This document shows, one piece after another, positions 1 to 6,703 of a stretch of DNA of 23,647 nt. The notes under the pieces were generated by a model that was given only the letters and a program-made list of their open reading frames with translations, did not search any database and was not told the origin of the DNA. Both the position numbers and the translations under genes were made by a program. Position 1 is the stretch's first letter. Each line of letters opens with the position of its first letter. Source of the stretch: a virus. Location of the stretch: positions 1 to 23,647 of the IMG/VR virus record IMGVR_UViG_3300027833_001444; one strand, given 5' to 3'.

Positions 1-229
1 GGTCATTTGATAAGACTCTACATTCAAATTCCATGTCATGGGGATGCATTGAGAAGTCACTGAACATATCATCTTCAGGCCCCATGCCTGGCAATGACGT
101 AGGTAAGTTTGCGACTCGTTCTAGTTTGATTTTTCTTAGATAATCATCTATACGGTCAAACCCATTGTAGAAGTCAATAAAGACTTGGGAAGCGTATAGT
201 GAATCTTCTTTTGATAATATTAAAGACAT
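1..229 (-). CDS. Unknown protein, N-terminal part only (runs off left edge)
   Basis: An ORF opens at ATG 229 (residues start MSLILSKEDSLYAS) and stays open for 76 codons to the left edge, so the C-terminus is missing. I do not recognise the family. The visible part is hydrophilic, with no signal peptide or membrane segment; it has a helix-like segment around DFYNGFDRIDDYLRKIKLER and then an acidic, Met-rich stretch. No Shine-Dalgarno sequence precedes the ATG. Instead a near-consensus sigma-70 promoter (-10 TATAAT at 236-241) ends six bases before it, so the mRNA may be leaderless. It sits downstream of hsp20 but has its own promoter, so it need not belong to that unit. Confidence 0.6.
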   Translation of the reverse strand, partial: MSLILSKEDSLYASQVFIDFYNGFDRIDDYLRKIKLERVANLPTSLPGMGPEDDMFSDFSMHPHDMEFECRVLSND

Positions 230-235
230 GTACTT

Positions 236-264
236 ATTATACTGAATAAGCACATGCCTGTAAA
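236..264 (-). promoter_or_regulatory. Sigma-70 promoter, TTTACA-17-TATAAT
   Basis: On the minus strand TTTACA (259-264) and a perfect TATAAT (236-241) are separated by exactly 17 bases. Six bases lie between the -10 box and ATG 229, so the expected start of transcription is on or next to the A of the ATG. Reading by host RNA polymerase, hence early expression, is an inference. Confidence 0.6.
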
Positions 265-272
265 GAGGGTTT

Positions 273-710
273 TTAAGAAATTTTAATTTCTTGAGGCTTA
301 TCTTCTTCGGGTATAATCCTTTCCAAAGATACACTCAAAATACCATTCTTCATATCTGCACCTTTAACGACAATGTCGTCTGCAAGTGTGAATGTTCTTT
401 TGAATGAACGAGATGCAAGTCCTCTATGGACATACTCAAGTTCCTCTCCTTCCTTTTGTTTACCTTCAATTGCAAGAACTTCTTTCTCTTTTGAGATTGA
501 AATATCTTTCTTATCAAATCCAGCTACTGCAAGTTCGATAGAGAAGTTCTCTGCATCGTGTTTTACAATATTGTAAGGTGGATAGTTTGTATTAGTCGGT
601 GACTGATTGGCACGTTCTAATAGTTGAAGAGTTCTGTCGAACCCGATTGCGAATGGGAATGATTTCCCGAAATTGAAGACATCAAAGTCTCCGAGCTGTT
701 TACTTGTCAT
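273..710 (-). CDS. hsp20: Small heat-shock protein, Hsp20/alpha-crystallin family
   Basis: 145 residues, the usual size for phage and bacterial small heat-shock proteins. The N-terminus (FNFGKSFPFAIGFDRTLQLLER) resembles IbpA-like proteins. An alpha-crystallin domain spans about residues 45-135, with YNIVKHDAENFSIELAVAGF, the FKRTFTLADDI segment and the GILSVSLER strand that ends the domain. The family holds unfolding proteins as an ATP-independent chaperone. T4-like marine phages commonly carry one, presumably to help capsid or host protein folding late in infection. A clear AGGAG stands six bases before ATG 710. A T4-type late promoter lies at 771-778. It is last in the row behind the cyclase gene but is separated from it by 95 bases holding its own promoter. 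Confidence 0.93.
   Translation of the reverse strand: MTSKQLGDFDVFNFGKSFPFAIGFDRTLQLLERANQSPTNTNYPPYNIVKHDAENFSIELAVAGFDKKDISISKEKEVLAIEGKQKEGEELEYVHRGLASRSFKRTFTLADDIVVKGADMKNGILSVSLERIIPEEDKPQEIKIS
275..292 (-). repeat. Perfect AT-rich inverted repeat at the hsp20 stop
   Basis: Two 8-base arms, AAGAAATT and AATTTCTT, flank a 2-base centre and cover the last codons of hsp20. No U-run follows in the transcript (it continues AAAAAC), so this is not a canonical intrinsic terminator. It could be an mRNA 3'-end stabilising hairpin or simply chance in AT-rich DNA. Confidence 0.35.
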
Positions 711-743
711 AGTTTTCTCCTTTAAATAAGCAAGTTTGTATTA

Positions 744-766
744 TGCAACCCCTAATGGGCATTGCA
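744..766 (-). promoter_or_regulatory. Hairpin at the predicted 5' end of hsp20 mRNA
   Basis: In the minus strand TGCAA pairs with TTGCA, and inside these CCC pairs with GGG around an ATTA loop, with one bulge. The late promoter at 771-778 would start transcription near 765, so the mRNA would begin in the first arm. Stem-loops at the very 5' end are known to protect bacterial mRNAs from decay; that role here is inferred. Confidence 0.45.
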
Positions 767-770
767 AAAG

Positions 771-778
771 TATTTATA
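771..778 (-). promoter_or_regulatory. T4-type late promoter TATAAATA for hsp20
   Basis: The minus strand reads TATAAATACT, an exact match to the T4 late -10 consensus read by gp55, which is encoded in this window. It lies 60 bases before the hsp20 ATG and about 28 bases beyond the cyclase stop codon. Confidence 0.72.
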
Positions 779-805
779 CATTATATAATGACTTATATAA
801 AAAAA

Positions 806-2662
806 TCAAGAGGTTTTCTGTAACTTTCTTATGGTTCTTTTAAAGTATGGTGCGTAGATAGTAACAGGTTCTTCTTTACCTTTAACTGTTATCTTGTCTA
901 ACTCCTTTGTCTTAACATCTTTGGGTAGTTGGTCTAATGTGTATTGCGAAAGTATAATAGGTGTATCAAATGTTCTTGTTTGCACCTCAAGTCTTGCAGC
1001 TAGATTCACTGCATCTCCTACTACGGAGTAATCAAATCTTGCCTCTGAACCCATGTTACCCACAATACATGGGCCAGTATTGATACCTGTGCCGATTACT
1101 ACGGGTGGTAAATCATATCCCTGTTCTTTAAGTTCCTTGTTCATTTCTTCTGTTAACAGTTCTATTTCCATAGCACTTTTAACTGCCATTTCTGCATGAT
1201 TTGGGCAATCCAAAGGCGCATTCCAAAATGCCATCAAACAATCGCCCATATATTTGTCGATGGTTCCACCATTTGCGAGAACAATTTTTGACATTGCGTC
1301 TAGGAATTTATTGATAAGTTCAACCAATCCTTCGGGGTCATCCCTTTTCATATAACTTTCTGAGATGGGGGTGAACCCAACAATGTCGGCAAAAAGGAAG
1401 GAAAGTTCCTTTCTTTCTCCACCTAATTTCAATAATTCGGGGTTTTTTTGAAGTTGGTCAACCATGTCTGGCGATAAATATTTTTGGAACTGTTTCTTTA
1501 TTTGTTCTTTCAGTTGATACGTAGTGAAGTATTTGTTGAAAGATGCGTGACCAAAAACTAACAATGAGGCAAGAGATGAGTAAAAAACATCGAGCAAAAT
1601 CAAGTTTTCCATCCAAACGTAGTAGCCCATATACGCCTGCAATCCAACGACACCTAGACTCCCTATCCCCGAAAGAACTGTGGGAAGTCTGTAGACCATT
1701 GCCAATATTACTAGAGAAGAAAACAGAACGAGAACAATCTCTAGAAATTCAAGATAGTAGAATCGTTGTATTTGGAATCCTGTCAAGACGGTCTGAATTA
1801 AATTCGCTTGTACTTCATGGGGATACATTGCACCCATTGGGGTTGAAACTGGATTACTCAGACCTGAGGCTGTCAAACCCCATATAAGGATTTTATCAGA
1901 AGGCAGTTCATCAGTAACACTGACTCGTTCAAACTGATTCCAAAATGCAATATTAAAGTCTGCATTTGGTTTTGTTGTGAGTGGGGGTAATCTTCCTATC
2001 CTCACCCACTCAACACCAACTTCGGGTGTTATCTTAATGTTGTAAGACTGTTCCCCATTCATAACTCTCAACACTTCTAGTGCGAGAGATGGGTATATTT
2101 GGTCATTCGCCATCACTACAAGGGGTACAGAACGAACTGTACCGTCTATAGAAGGTGAAGCACTTACAGTACCTACTCCATAAACCGCCTCCTGTAGGGG
2201 TTGTATGGGACTTGAGATACCTTCATATGAGTATAACCAGTTACTAGGGTCACCTCTACCTAACTTTGCGATACCAATGTATGGTGCACTTCCTGTTTCT
2301 TTTTGATTGGTTGGTGAGGCGGAGAGCAGTGTCAATCTATTCCCCAATGTACTTATCAGTTTATCGTCTTGTCTAAATCTATCGGGTTGTGCAAACGTAA
2401 CTGTCAATACAGACGGACTTGTCTCTGGCGTCTTTTCAATCATGTCTGCCCACACTCCTCTAGGGAATGGAAACTGACCGTATTTTTCTAATGCCTTTTC
2501 GTCAATATCAACAAGAACTATATCACTAGCTTTAACTGGTTCTTGTTGTGTTTGTAGGAAATCGAAATAGTTGAGTCGAATTGACTCCATGAGGAATGGG
2601 TCTGAAACACGTAGACCAACTAGAAGAGCGATGGTTACTAGAACCGTCCACCATTTATACAT
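806..2662 (-). CDS. CHASE2-sensor class III adenylate cyclase
   Basis: 618-residue membrane protein. A hydrophobic segment at about residues 5-20 is followed by an extracytoplasmic CHASE2-type sensor (about 30-298, with SDIVLVDIDEKALEKYG). Three membrane helices follow (about 302-322, 328-350, 353-372), then a short linker and a cytoplasmic class III cyclase domain (about 415-605). The active site looks complete: metal ligands D426 (FADIVGF) and D474 (KYMGD), adenine-selecting K470 and D544, and transition-state N553 and R557 (VNLAAR). It should make cAMP from ATP in response to an envelope signal. AGG lies seven bases before ATG 2662, inside the end of the hydrolase gene five bases upstream, so it is the last gene of that row. 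A full sensor cyclase is unusual in a phage. Bacterial operons pairing CHASE2 cyclases with FecR proteins, as I recall them, make the nearby FecR gene a candidate partner. Confidence 0.92.
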   Translation of the reverse strand: MYKWWTVLVTIALLVGLRVSDPFLMESIRLNYFDFLQTQQEPVKASDIVLVDIDEKALEKYGQFPFPRGVWADMIEKTPETSPSVLTVTFAQPDRFRQDDKLISTLGNRLTLLSASPTNQKETGSAPYIGIAKLGRGDPSNWLYSYEGISSPIQPLQEAVYGVGTVSASPSIDGTVRSVPLVVMANDQIYPSLALEVLRVMNGEQSYNIKITPEVGVEWVRIGRLPPLTTKPNADFNIAFWNQFERVSVTDELPSDKILIWGLTASGLSNPVSTPMGAMYPHEVQANLIQTVLTGFQIQRFYYLEFLEIVLVLFSSLVILAMVYRLPTVLSGIGSLGVVGLQAYMGYYVWMENLILLDVFYSSLASLLVFGHASFNKYFTTYQLKEQIKKQFQKYLSPDMVDQLQKNPELLKLGGERKELSFLFADIVGFTPISESYMKRDDPEGLVELINKFLDAMSKIVLANGGTIDKYMGDCLMAFWNAPLDCPNHAEMAVKSAMEIELLTEEMNKELKEQGYDLPPVVIGTGINTGPCIVGNMGSEARFDYSVVGDAVNLAARLEVQTRTFDTPIILSQYTLDQLPKDVKTKELDKITVKGKEEPVTIYAPYFKRTIRKLQKTS

Positions 2663-2667
2663 AGATT

Positions 2668-3168
2668 TTACCTATAGAATATATGGGTATCTAAATGTAT
2701 AGTTTGGTTTAAATGGTCTGCCCAATATGGATGTATGTAATCTGCATGATACCACATTGCACCTTCCGTTAAATCAAAGTAATGACCATCGATTATATCG
2801 TTAGCAATTTCTAAACATTCTGCCCATGTTTTACTGTCTTTTGGTTTATCAGATTTACCATCACAAAACCAAGAGAACTGACACATTCCTAATTGAGGAA
2901 CTTTTTTTCCTGTCCAAGAAACTCTCCATGATTTGGTTTGATAAACCACTCCACAGATATCGTTAGGAAAGTTTTCGTGTTCAACACGATTCATAGTAAC
3001 GTTGGCGACAGCAACCTTACCCGCAAGTGGTTGGTTACCCGCTTCAAAATAGATGTTCTGTGCAAGACAATGAGCATCCATGTTAAGTTCTAATCCGTGT
3101 GCCTTTCCCGAAAAGAATCCCATACAGAACCCAAGAACGACAAGACACATATATTTATATTTATTCAT
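2668..3168 (-). CDS. Secreted SleB-like cell-wall hydrolase (Hydrolase_2)
   Basis: 166 residues with an N-terminal hydrophobic signal of about 25 residues (LVVLGFCMGFFSGKAHG). A SleB/CwlJ-type domain fills the rest. E42 in IYFEAGNQPLAGKVAVANV is in the position of the catalytic glutamate, and GAMWYHADYIHPYWA matches the C-terminal family motif. Members cut peptidoglycan glycan strands as lytic transglycosylases or amidase-like enzymes. With its own export signal it would reach the periplasm through Sec, so it could act as the endolysin without a classical holin. It follows the curli-like genes and precedes the cyclase. AGGA stands eight bases before ATG 3168. A TATAAATA string inside its first codons (3152-3159) looks accidental. 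Confidence 0.88.
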   Translation of the reverse strand: MNKYKYMCLVVLGFCMGFFSGKAHGLELNMDAHCLAQNIYFEAGNQPLAGKVAVANVTMNRVEHENFPNDICGVVYQTKSWRVSWTGKKVPQLGMCQFSWFCDGKSDKPKDSKTWAECLEIANDIIDGHYFDLTEGAMWYHADYIHPYWADHLNQTIHLDTHIFYR

Positions 3169-3217
3169 GAGGCCTATCCTACCATTCCAAGAGGGATTTG
3201 ACTAGAGGGTTTTTTAT

Positions 3218-3889
3218 TTAGGGGGAACCTTGAGTAACGTTAACCGAACAACCACCGACAGTAAAACATGACTGCGTTAAGTTATACGTTTGATTAGTTG
3301 AACCTTGTTGTAATAGATTTAAGGTTGTAGGTTCAGTACCTTGAAGGTTTATTTGTGAATTATGATTGGCATTACCCTTCTGCATAATATCAACCTGTGA
3401 AGCGTCAGCAGTTCCGTAATAGTATGTGTGACTATAATGACTTCCAGTACCTTCTTGCCAATGTTCATGGTCTGTGTCATCCGCATGAATATCTAGGTTA
3501 TGTGTATGATTTCCACTTTGATACACATCGATATCATTATTGTTGCCCCATATGTGTCTACCATAGGTTGCACCATCTAACTGTATAACGTTTTCTGTGT
3601 TACCTGTACCATCAATATCACCACCCCATACTTTACCCGAACCCCAATATGAGACCCAAGAAATTGAGTTACCGTTTCCTGTTTGCGATAAATCAAATGA
3701 GTTACCAGCGTGGGCAAAGGTAAAATCGATATGATTATCGTAACCTATTTGGTCAATGTTAATATTCACGTTATCGCCATCAGCAACTTGTTCTATGTGA
3801 ACATGGTTATGTTCTGGCCCAGCAAAGCACTGTCCTACAAAAAATAAGACAATTACCGCAATTCCTAAATGGGTTCCAGTTATTTTCAT
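3218..3889 (-). CDS. Curlin-like repeat protein, secreted (copy 2)
   Basis: 223 residues with a signal peptide ending near CFA/G (residue 23). The mature part is a chain of imperfect Gln/Asn/Gly repeats of the CsgA/CsgB type: INIDQIGYDNHIDF, FDLSQTGNGNSI, IDVYQSGNHTHNLDI, VDIMQKGNANHNS, LNLLQQGSTNQTYNL, VNVTQG. The Q-x-G-x-x-N spacing suits a curlin beta-solenoid. The centre is rich in His, Tyr and Trp, unlike E. coli CsgA, and there is a C-terminal Cys pair (CFTVGGC). It is the last gene of the curli-like row and overlaps the upstream 41-codon gene by ATGA. It is probably exported through the CsgG-like pore. Whether it forms amyloid fibres or binds a surface is unknown. Confidence 0.78.
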   Translation of the reverse strand: MKITGTHLGIAVIVLFFVGQCFAGPEHNHVHIEQVADGDNVNINIDQIGYDNHIDFTFAHAGNSFDLSQTGNGNSISWVSYWGSGKVWGGDIDGTGNTENVIQLDGATYGRHIWGNNNDIDVYQSGNHTHNLDIHADDTDHEHWQEGTGSHYSHTYYYGTADASQVDIMQKGNANHNSQINLQGTEPTTLNLLQQGSTNQTYNLTQSCFTVGGCSVNVTQGSP

Positions 3890-4011
3890 TTTTGTTGTTT
3901 CCTTAAGAACTCTTCAATTCTCTTTGTTTGTTCAGCAATTGTATCTGCTTGGTCTTTGATTTTCTTTTTTTCAAACATTAGTTTTTCTTTCTGTTGTTGT
4001 GCTGTTGTCAT
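3886..4011 (-). CDS. 41-residue coiled-coil protein, coupled within the curli-like operon
   Basis: A 41-codon ORF (begins MTTAQQQKEKLMFEKKK, ends EEFLRKQQK) fits exactly between two real genes. Its ATG shares the A of the FecR gene's stop (TAATG), and its TGA overlaps the ATG of the next curlin-like gene (ATGA). The product is highly charged, with Leu/Ile/Met at coiled-coil spacing, and has neither signal peptide nor membrane segment, so it should stay in the cytoplasm. I recognise no family. The double coupling strongly suggests it is translated. It may be a chaperone for the curlin-like substrates or a means of passing ribosomes along the message. Confidence 0.6.
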   Translation of the reverse strand: MTTAQQQKEKLMFEKKKIKDQADTIAEQTKRIEEFLRKQQK

Positions 4012-5141
4012 TAGTTTGTTTGACGAATCTCAATTTGAATGGCTTCATCACCACCCATTGTTATCGTACTCTCCTTTTCATTAGTTACTGTATTTATTCG
4101 AGCCATAGCATCTATAGGTAACGTAATACTTATAGTACCTTCAACTTTTCTAAAGAATTTGACAGTGCCACTTCCCGTGTCTACGAAAGTGTTGTATTGA
4201 GTATCTTTGTCGAATCCTATCAAAGTTCCCTCAATACCGTAGGTATTGCTACTTGAACCTGACCTGTTTATACCTACCTTTCTATCAAGTTCTTCTACAA
4301 CATCAAGTAGGTCTTGTAAAAAATCTACATCTAACAAGTCCACATCAAGTTCGGTAAATTCTAAATCACCATCAGAGTCTTTCAATGCATCTACATCAAG
4401 ACCATCGAACTCTAAAAAGTCTACGTCTAGTAATCCACTGTCATTTGATTTAGTTGAAGATTCATCTATAACATTTTGTACATCAGCTGGCGGACTGACA
4501 ATAAACATATTGTTAATTAGGTTTGCTGAGATATTATTGATAACTACGGGTTCTGTTGGATATGAACTTATAGTTGATACCATAGTAGCACTGTAAGCTT
4601 CATTTAATGTTACGTCAATACCCGATTCATTACTAACTACAATCTCACCCGATGCATTACCGTTTGCGTCAGGCAAAAGTATAATGAGACTGCGCCCAAG
4701 CTCATCAATAGTGGTTGTAAAATCTGTTCCGTTAATTGCGATGTTAGCAGTTGGCGTTGATATCGCAATGTTTGATTTATTCATTTTACCCAGTTTACCT
4801 GAAGCAAACCGAGCAGTACCCATTGCCATTCTCATTGTCATTTTTGACAAGTCGGGATTTGGGTCATAATAAACTTCGTCAATAAACACTAACGTATGTT
4901 CTGTTAGTGCAAGTTCTTCTTCGTCTAAGAACTCAATTAACATTCTACCATTACCAGTTTCGGCTTCGTCATATAGGTTGACGCTCGGCAGATTGGTCGT
5001 AGGTATATTCACACCTTCTCTAATGATATTGCCAATACCAGTTTGTTCAACTATTTCCCCTATCGTATCCGCATAAACAGGATACGACAAGAGAACAGCA
5101 CTAATCAGAAGTGTCTTTTTGATTAATCGTGACGGTAGCAT
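4011..5141 (-). CDS. FecR-domain exported protein with LDVD repeats
   Basis: 376 residues. A clear signal peptide (LLISAVLLSYPVYA, cut near residue 24) is followed by a FecR-like beta domain (about 25-160): IGEIVEQTGIGNIIREG, then TRFASGKLGK-like and IAISTPTANIAINGTDFTTTI strands typical of FecR proteins outside iron transport. An acidic section at about 235-287 contains four LDVD units (at 238, 248, 265, 270). A C-terminal beta-rich part with FRKVEGTISITLPIDAM follows. No TonB/anti-sigma membrane helix is seen, so iron signalling is unlikely. It overlaps the upstream curlin-like gene by 41 bases and has no good Shine-Dalgarno, but the signal peptide fixes ATG 5141. A role as export substrate or periplasmic ligand of the CHASE2 sensor is inference. 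Confidence 0.75.
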   Translation of the reverse strand: MLPSRLIKKTLLISAVLLSYPVYADTIGEIVEQTGIGNIIREGVNIPTTNLPSVNLYDEAETGNGRMLIEFLDEEELALTEHTLVFIDEVYYDPNPDLSKMTMRMAMGTARFASGKLGKMNKSNIAISTPTANIAINGTDFTTTIDELGRSLIILLPDANGNASGEIVVSNESGIDVTLNEAYSATMVSTISSYPTEPVVINNISANLINNMFIVSPPADVQNVIDESSTKSNDSGLLDVDFLEFDGLDVDALKDSDGDLEFTELDVDLLDVDFLQDLLDVVEELDRKVGINRSGSSSNTYGIEGTLIGFDKDTQYNTFVDTGSGTVKFFRKVEGTISITLPIDAMARINTVTNEKESTITMGGDEAIQIEIRQTN

Positions 5142-5829
5142 TGTCAGATGTCAAGTCCAAATCAATCTTGCCAGGACATGTGTTGCTTCCACATGAACCA
5201 CTAGACTGAATTATGTCCATGTTCATAGAATCCCCATCAAGTTCCACTACTAAATCGTGGTCTGCGGCATCTATCTGTTTTGTGTCTATATTATTACTGC
5301 TACCAGTAATATCCATTTCCCATTTAGCTTGGTCTGAATCTATATCGATAAAGAACTGGTTTGAACTACCGACTAATGTTAAATCCATGTCCAAATAGTT
5401 GGCACTGGCTGCATAACCTTGGTCATAATCCCAAGTGTTACTGCTACCTGTAACTGATATGTCGATGTCTGAGTTATCAGCGTCACCCACATATCCTATA
5501 TTCCAATCAAAGACGTTACTATCACCAGTAAACGTCATGTCGATGGTACTGCTGTCTAAAATGGCAGGCCCAAATAGTTGGTTGCTGTTACCGATTTGGT
5601 CAAGGTTGAAAGTAATACTTGTACCTGTCAAAATCATATCGGTTGCAACTGAACCATTCGCAATGGTTCCACCAAATTTATTTCCGTAACCAACTTGGTC
5701 GATTGTTAATACTAATGTATCACCCGACTGTTGTAGAAATATCTCGTTATCATCATCAGCTAAAAGGGGCATAACAAACATCGTCATTAAAAGTGCTACT
5801 GCATATTTTAAATTATGATTCTTCTTCAT
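5101..5829 (-). CDS. Curlin-like repeat protein, secreted (copy 1)
   Basis: 242 residues with a signal peptide (LKYAVALLMTMFVMPLLA, then DDDNEI). The mature chain is a series of strand-turn units containing G-x-S-N or G-N motifs: LTIDQVGYGNKFGG, FNLDQIGNSNQLFG, TGDSNVFDWNIG, TGSSNTWDYDQG, VGSSNQFFIDID, TGSSNNIDTKQI. It is strongly acidic. A C-terminal Cys pair (CGSNTC) recalls CFTVGGC in the second curlin-like gene, so the two are likely paralogues. It directly follows csgG, overlapping its end by 17 bases, with GGGGA eight bases before ATG 5829. Likely a substrate of the CsgG-like exporter. It has fewer Gln residues than true CsgA, so amyloid assembly is uncertain. Confidence 0.75.
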   Translation of the reverse strand: MKKNHNLKYAVALLMTMFVMPLLADDDNEIFLQQSGDTLVLTIDQVGYGNKFGGTIANGSVATDMILTGTSITFNLDQIGNSNQLFGPAILDSSTIDMTFTGDSNVFDWNIGYVGDADNSDIDISVTGSSNTWDYDQGYAASANYLDMDLTLVGSSNQFFIDIDSDQAKWEMDITGSSNNIDTKQIDAADHDLVVELDGDSMNMDIIQSSGSCGSNTCPGKIDLDLTSDNATVTINQKDTSD

Positions 5830-6703
5830 TTTCGTTTTCCCCGATGACTATTTCGTCATCATTATAAGGTATGTCTCGGCCCAGTATTCTCCAGTATTTT
5901 CTATCATGTCCTTGATAAATCATTTGAAGAACAGCTGCTTCGATAGCAGACCTTGTTGCAAATGTCACTGACTCATTCTGTGTCACACCGTCCTCAATCT
6001 CGATGAGTTGGGTATCCATATCAACAAATTTGAAAACATCAAATCCTTGAGATACACTTAGTACAGTTTTCTTGGTTTGGACGTTCATAAGAACTTCCCC
6101 AGTCAATGTACTAACTGCTCTTAAGGAAACAACAATCGTATCTCTACGATAAGCAGTTGAGTGTCCTATACCAAGTGTTCTGGCACCTCTACCACCCGTT
6201 TCCATGTTAGTATCATATCCGATGACTCCGCCTTCCAATATAATACCAGCAAAAAGTAGGGGTTGAATTGTAGACTTTTCATCTCCATCCCCTTTAAATT
6301 GTTCTCTCGTACTTCTAACAATCTGTCTTTCACGAACTAGATTGTCAATTCCTTCTCTCTCGACTACACGGAACCATGTTCCACCACCTGCCGTTTTGAG
6401 TGCATCTATCAACATTGCAGTAGCACCTTGAGTGACTGCTGTACTAAATGTTGCGACTCCGTCTTGTCTTTTTCTTTGTCCTGTTAAATCTTGAAACCCA
6501 TAGACTGCAATAACTGGCATAACCTCAGCTGCTGGCAGTTCTAATAATAATGCATACGCAGGCAACTTGATTGCTTCGGGGTCTTCAATACACTCCCCAA
6601 CTGCATTCATTATCAGTGTAGTACAGGAATCCTTCATTACAGGAATACCCGCACAACCAGTCATTAAAAGTACCAGTAAAACTGTGGACAAAATCCCTTT
6701 CAT
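5813..6703 (-). CDS. csgG: CsgG-like outer-membrane curli secretion lipoprotein
   Basis: 296 residues with a lipoprotein signal (LVLLMTGC, lipid on C17). The body aligns with E. coli CsgG: VYGFQDLTGQRKR (VYNIQDETGQFKP in E. coli), FSTAVTQGATAMLIDALK, WFRVVEREGIDNLVRERQI, LEGGVIGYDTNMETGG-GARTLGIG, LRAVSTLTGEVL and SAIEAAV near the end. CsgG forms a nonameric beta-barrel through the outer membrane that exports unfolded curlin subunits. In the constriction loop F86 matches E. coli F56, but the Tyr51 and Asn55 positions are not conserved and the loop seems one residue longer. An acidic tail replaces the usual end. Its ATG overlaps the csgF stop (TAATG), with GGTGGA upstream. Identity is clear; what it exports in infection is not. 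Confidence 0.93.
   Translation of the reverse strand: MKGILSTVLLVLLMTGCAGIPVMKDSCTTLIMNAVGECIEDPEAIKLPAYALLLELPAAEVMPVIAVYGFQDLTGQRKRQDGVATFSTAVTQGATAMLIDALKTAGGGTWFRVVEREGIDNLVRERQIVRSTREQFKGDGDEKSTIQPLLFAGIILEGGVIGYDTNMETGGRGARTLGIGHSTAYRRDTIVVSLRAVSTLTGEVLMNVQTKKTVLSVSQGFDVFKFVDMDTQLIEIEDGVTQNESVTFATRSAIEAAVLQMIYQGHDRKYWRILGRDIPYNDDEIVIGENENEEES

Noticed and set aside
3152-3159. Exact TATAAATA on the minus strand, a possible late promoter
   Set aside because: It lies within the first codons of the SleB-like gene (Lys-Tyr-Lys-Tyr), after a good Shine-Dalgarno and start, and would start transcription inside the signal peptide region with no suitable ATG at the right distance.
4246-4596. 116-codon plus-strand Ser/Thr-rich ORF
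   Set aside because: Antisense of the LDVD/acidic section of the FecR-like gene; its STSSNS repeats simply mirror the Asp-rich codons.
3218-5829. Short repeated units that might suggest a CRISPR array or satellite
   Set aside because: They keep reading frame and protein spacing of curlin-like units, vary in sequence and have no constant repeat/spacer pattern.
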